Source: Auanema rhodensis
Lineage: Eukaryota; Nematoda; Chromadorea; Rhabditida; Rhabditidae
Direction: 5' to 3'
DNA length: 64,000 nucleotides
Assembly (NCBI GenBank): GCA_964057225.1
Contig: OZ059895.1
Coordinates: 21,152,688-21,216,687, forward strand
Both the position numbers and the translations under genes were made by a program. Of the stretch, positions 63,870-64,000 are shown piece after piece; positions within the stretch are counted from its first letter, which is position 1; every line of letters begins with the position of its first letter. Under the pieces are notes generated by a model. The model saw only the letters and a list, made by a program, of their open reading frames with translations, ran no database searches and was not told the DNA's origin.

Positions 63870-64000
63870 GACTTTGAAATTTACGTGAACTTTAATTTAT
63901 GCTAATTAAGTGAACACATGATGTGCACTTGGTATGTAACTCGCTTCACGTGAAAGATAGAGAGATGCGGTTTTCAAAATAGATTCCCCATGTCCATATT
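63870..64000. repeat. Truncated last monomer at the window edge
   Basis: 131 bases of a GTGAACAC / GATAGAG monomer, including the lost T near 63,978. It is cut only by the end of the window. The preceding order (CTCGG, then this monomer) matches 21.5-21.8 kb, so the array continues to the right. Confidence 0.9.

Larger units (their letters stand above)
1..64000. repeat. 176-bp satellite array, 363 full monomers, all head-to-tail
   Basis: The whole window is one tandem array. The monomer, phased here to begin at GACTTT, recurs at 1, 177, 353, 529 and so on to 63,870. Every copy reads in the same direction; no inversion, spacer, transposon or unique sequence interrupts it. Copies differ mainly by substitutions at about 25 recurrent sites. 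The few length changes are single bases. Such arrays occur in eukaryotic centromeric, pericentromeric or subtelomeric heterochromatin, and a repeat close to nucleosome-plus-linker size is common at centromeres. I do not recognise the monomer as a named family. The centromere assignment is inference from period, AT-richness, higher-order structure and purity. Both ends of the array lie outside the window. Confidence 0.98.

Noticed and set aside
1-64000. CRISPR-like array
   Set aside because: The repeat occupies the whole period; there are no distinct spacers between short identical repeats.
1-64000. CENP-B box
   Set aside because: I looked for the minimal pattern TTCG, four bases, A, two bases, CGGG and found none. 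The few TTCG occurrences (near 5,912, 20,334, 47,977 and 50,733) lack the CGGG part.
1-64000. Match to human alpha satellite or the Arabidopsis ~178-bp centromere repeat
   Set aside because: The period is similar but the sequence as I know those families does not match, so no family name is given.

Overview
The window is one uninterrupted block of satellite DNA. All 64,000 bases are a head-to-tail array of a single AT-rich monomer of 176 bp (about 32% G+C in the first copy), in one orientation throughout. Counting by eye gives 363 complete monomers plus a 131-bp partial one at the right edge. The length closes exactly: 363 x 176, minus 24 one-base deletions, plus 5 one-base insertions, gives 63,869, which is where the last partial monomer begins. 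I see no gene, RNA gene, transposon, CRISPR array, telomere repeat or unique sequence, and the array runs off both ends of the window.

This must be a eukaryotic nuclear genome. Period, AT-richness, higher-order structure and lack of foreign insertions all fit a centromeric or pericentromeric (less likely subtelomeric) satellite. I do not recognise the monomer as a named family and cannot give a species. A plant is a weak first guess and an animal is not excluded. No CENP-B box was seen.

Layout. From 1 to about 17.5 kb the array is mosaic, with short duplications of 2 to 13 monomers and a variant set largely confined to this part. From about 17.6 to 39 kb it is built from large higher-order units of 28 to 30 monomers (4.9-5.3 kb). 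The clearest is a 4,927-bp unit in direct tandem at 29,152-34,078 and 34,079-38,931, with no difference noticed by eye. Related, rearranged copies lie at 19,018-22,567, 24,297-27,494 and 53,749-56,969. From 39 to 64 kb the same monomer types are reshuffled into 3-, 4-, 7- and 9-monomer sub-arrays, with one patch of unusually diverged monomers at about 48,990-49,600.

Two themes stand out. Six of the commonest diagnostic sites are CpG versus TpG/CpA, as expected of methylated satellite DNA decaying by deamination. Several higher-order boundaries fall inside single hybrid monomers, so individual unequal-exchange or conversion events can be placed to within tens of bases. The only reading frames longer than about 60 codons are accidents of the repeat and are not called as genes. 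All coordinates, counts and identity statements come from reading by eye; block edges are approximate unless a marker base is given.
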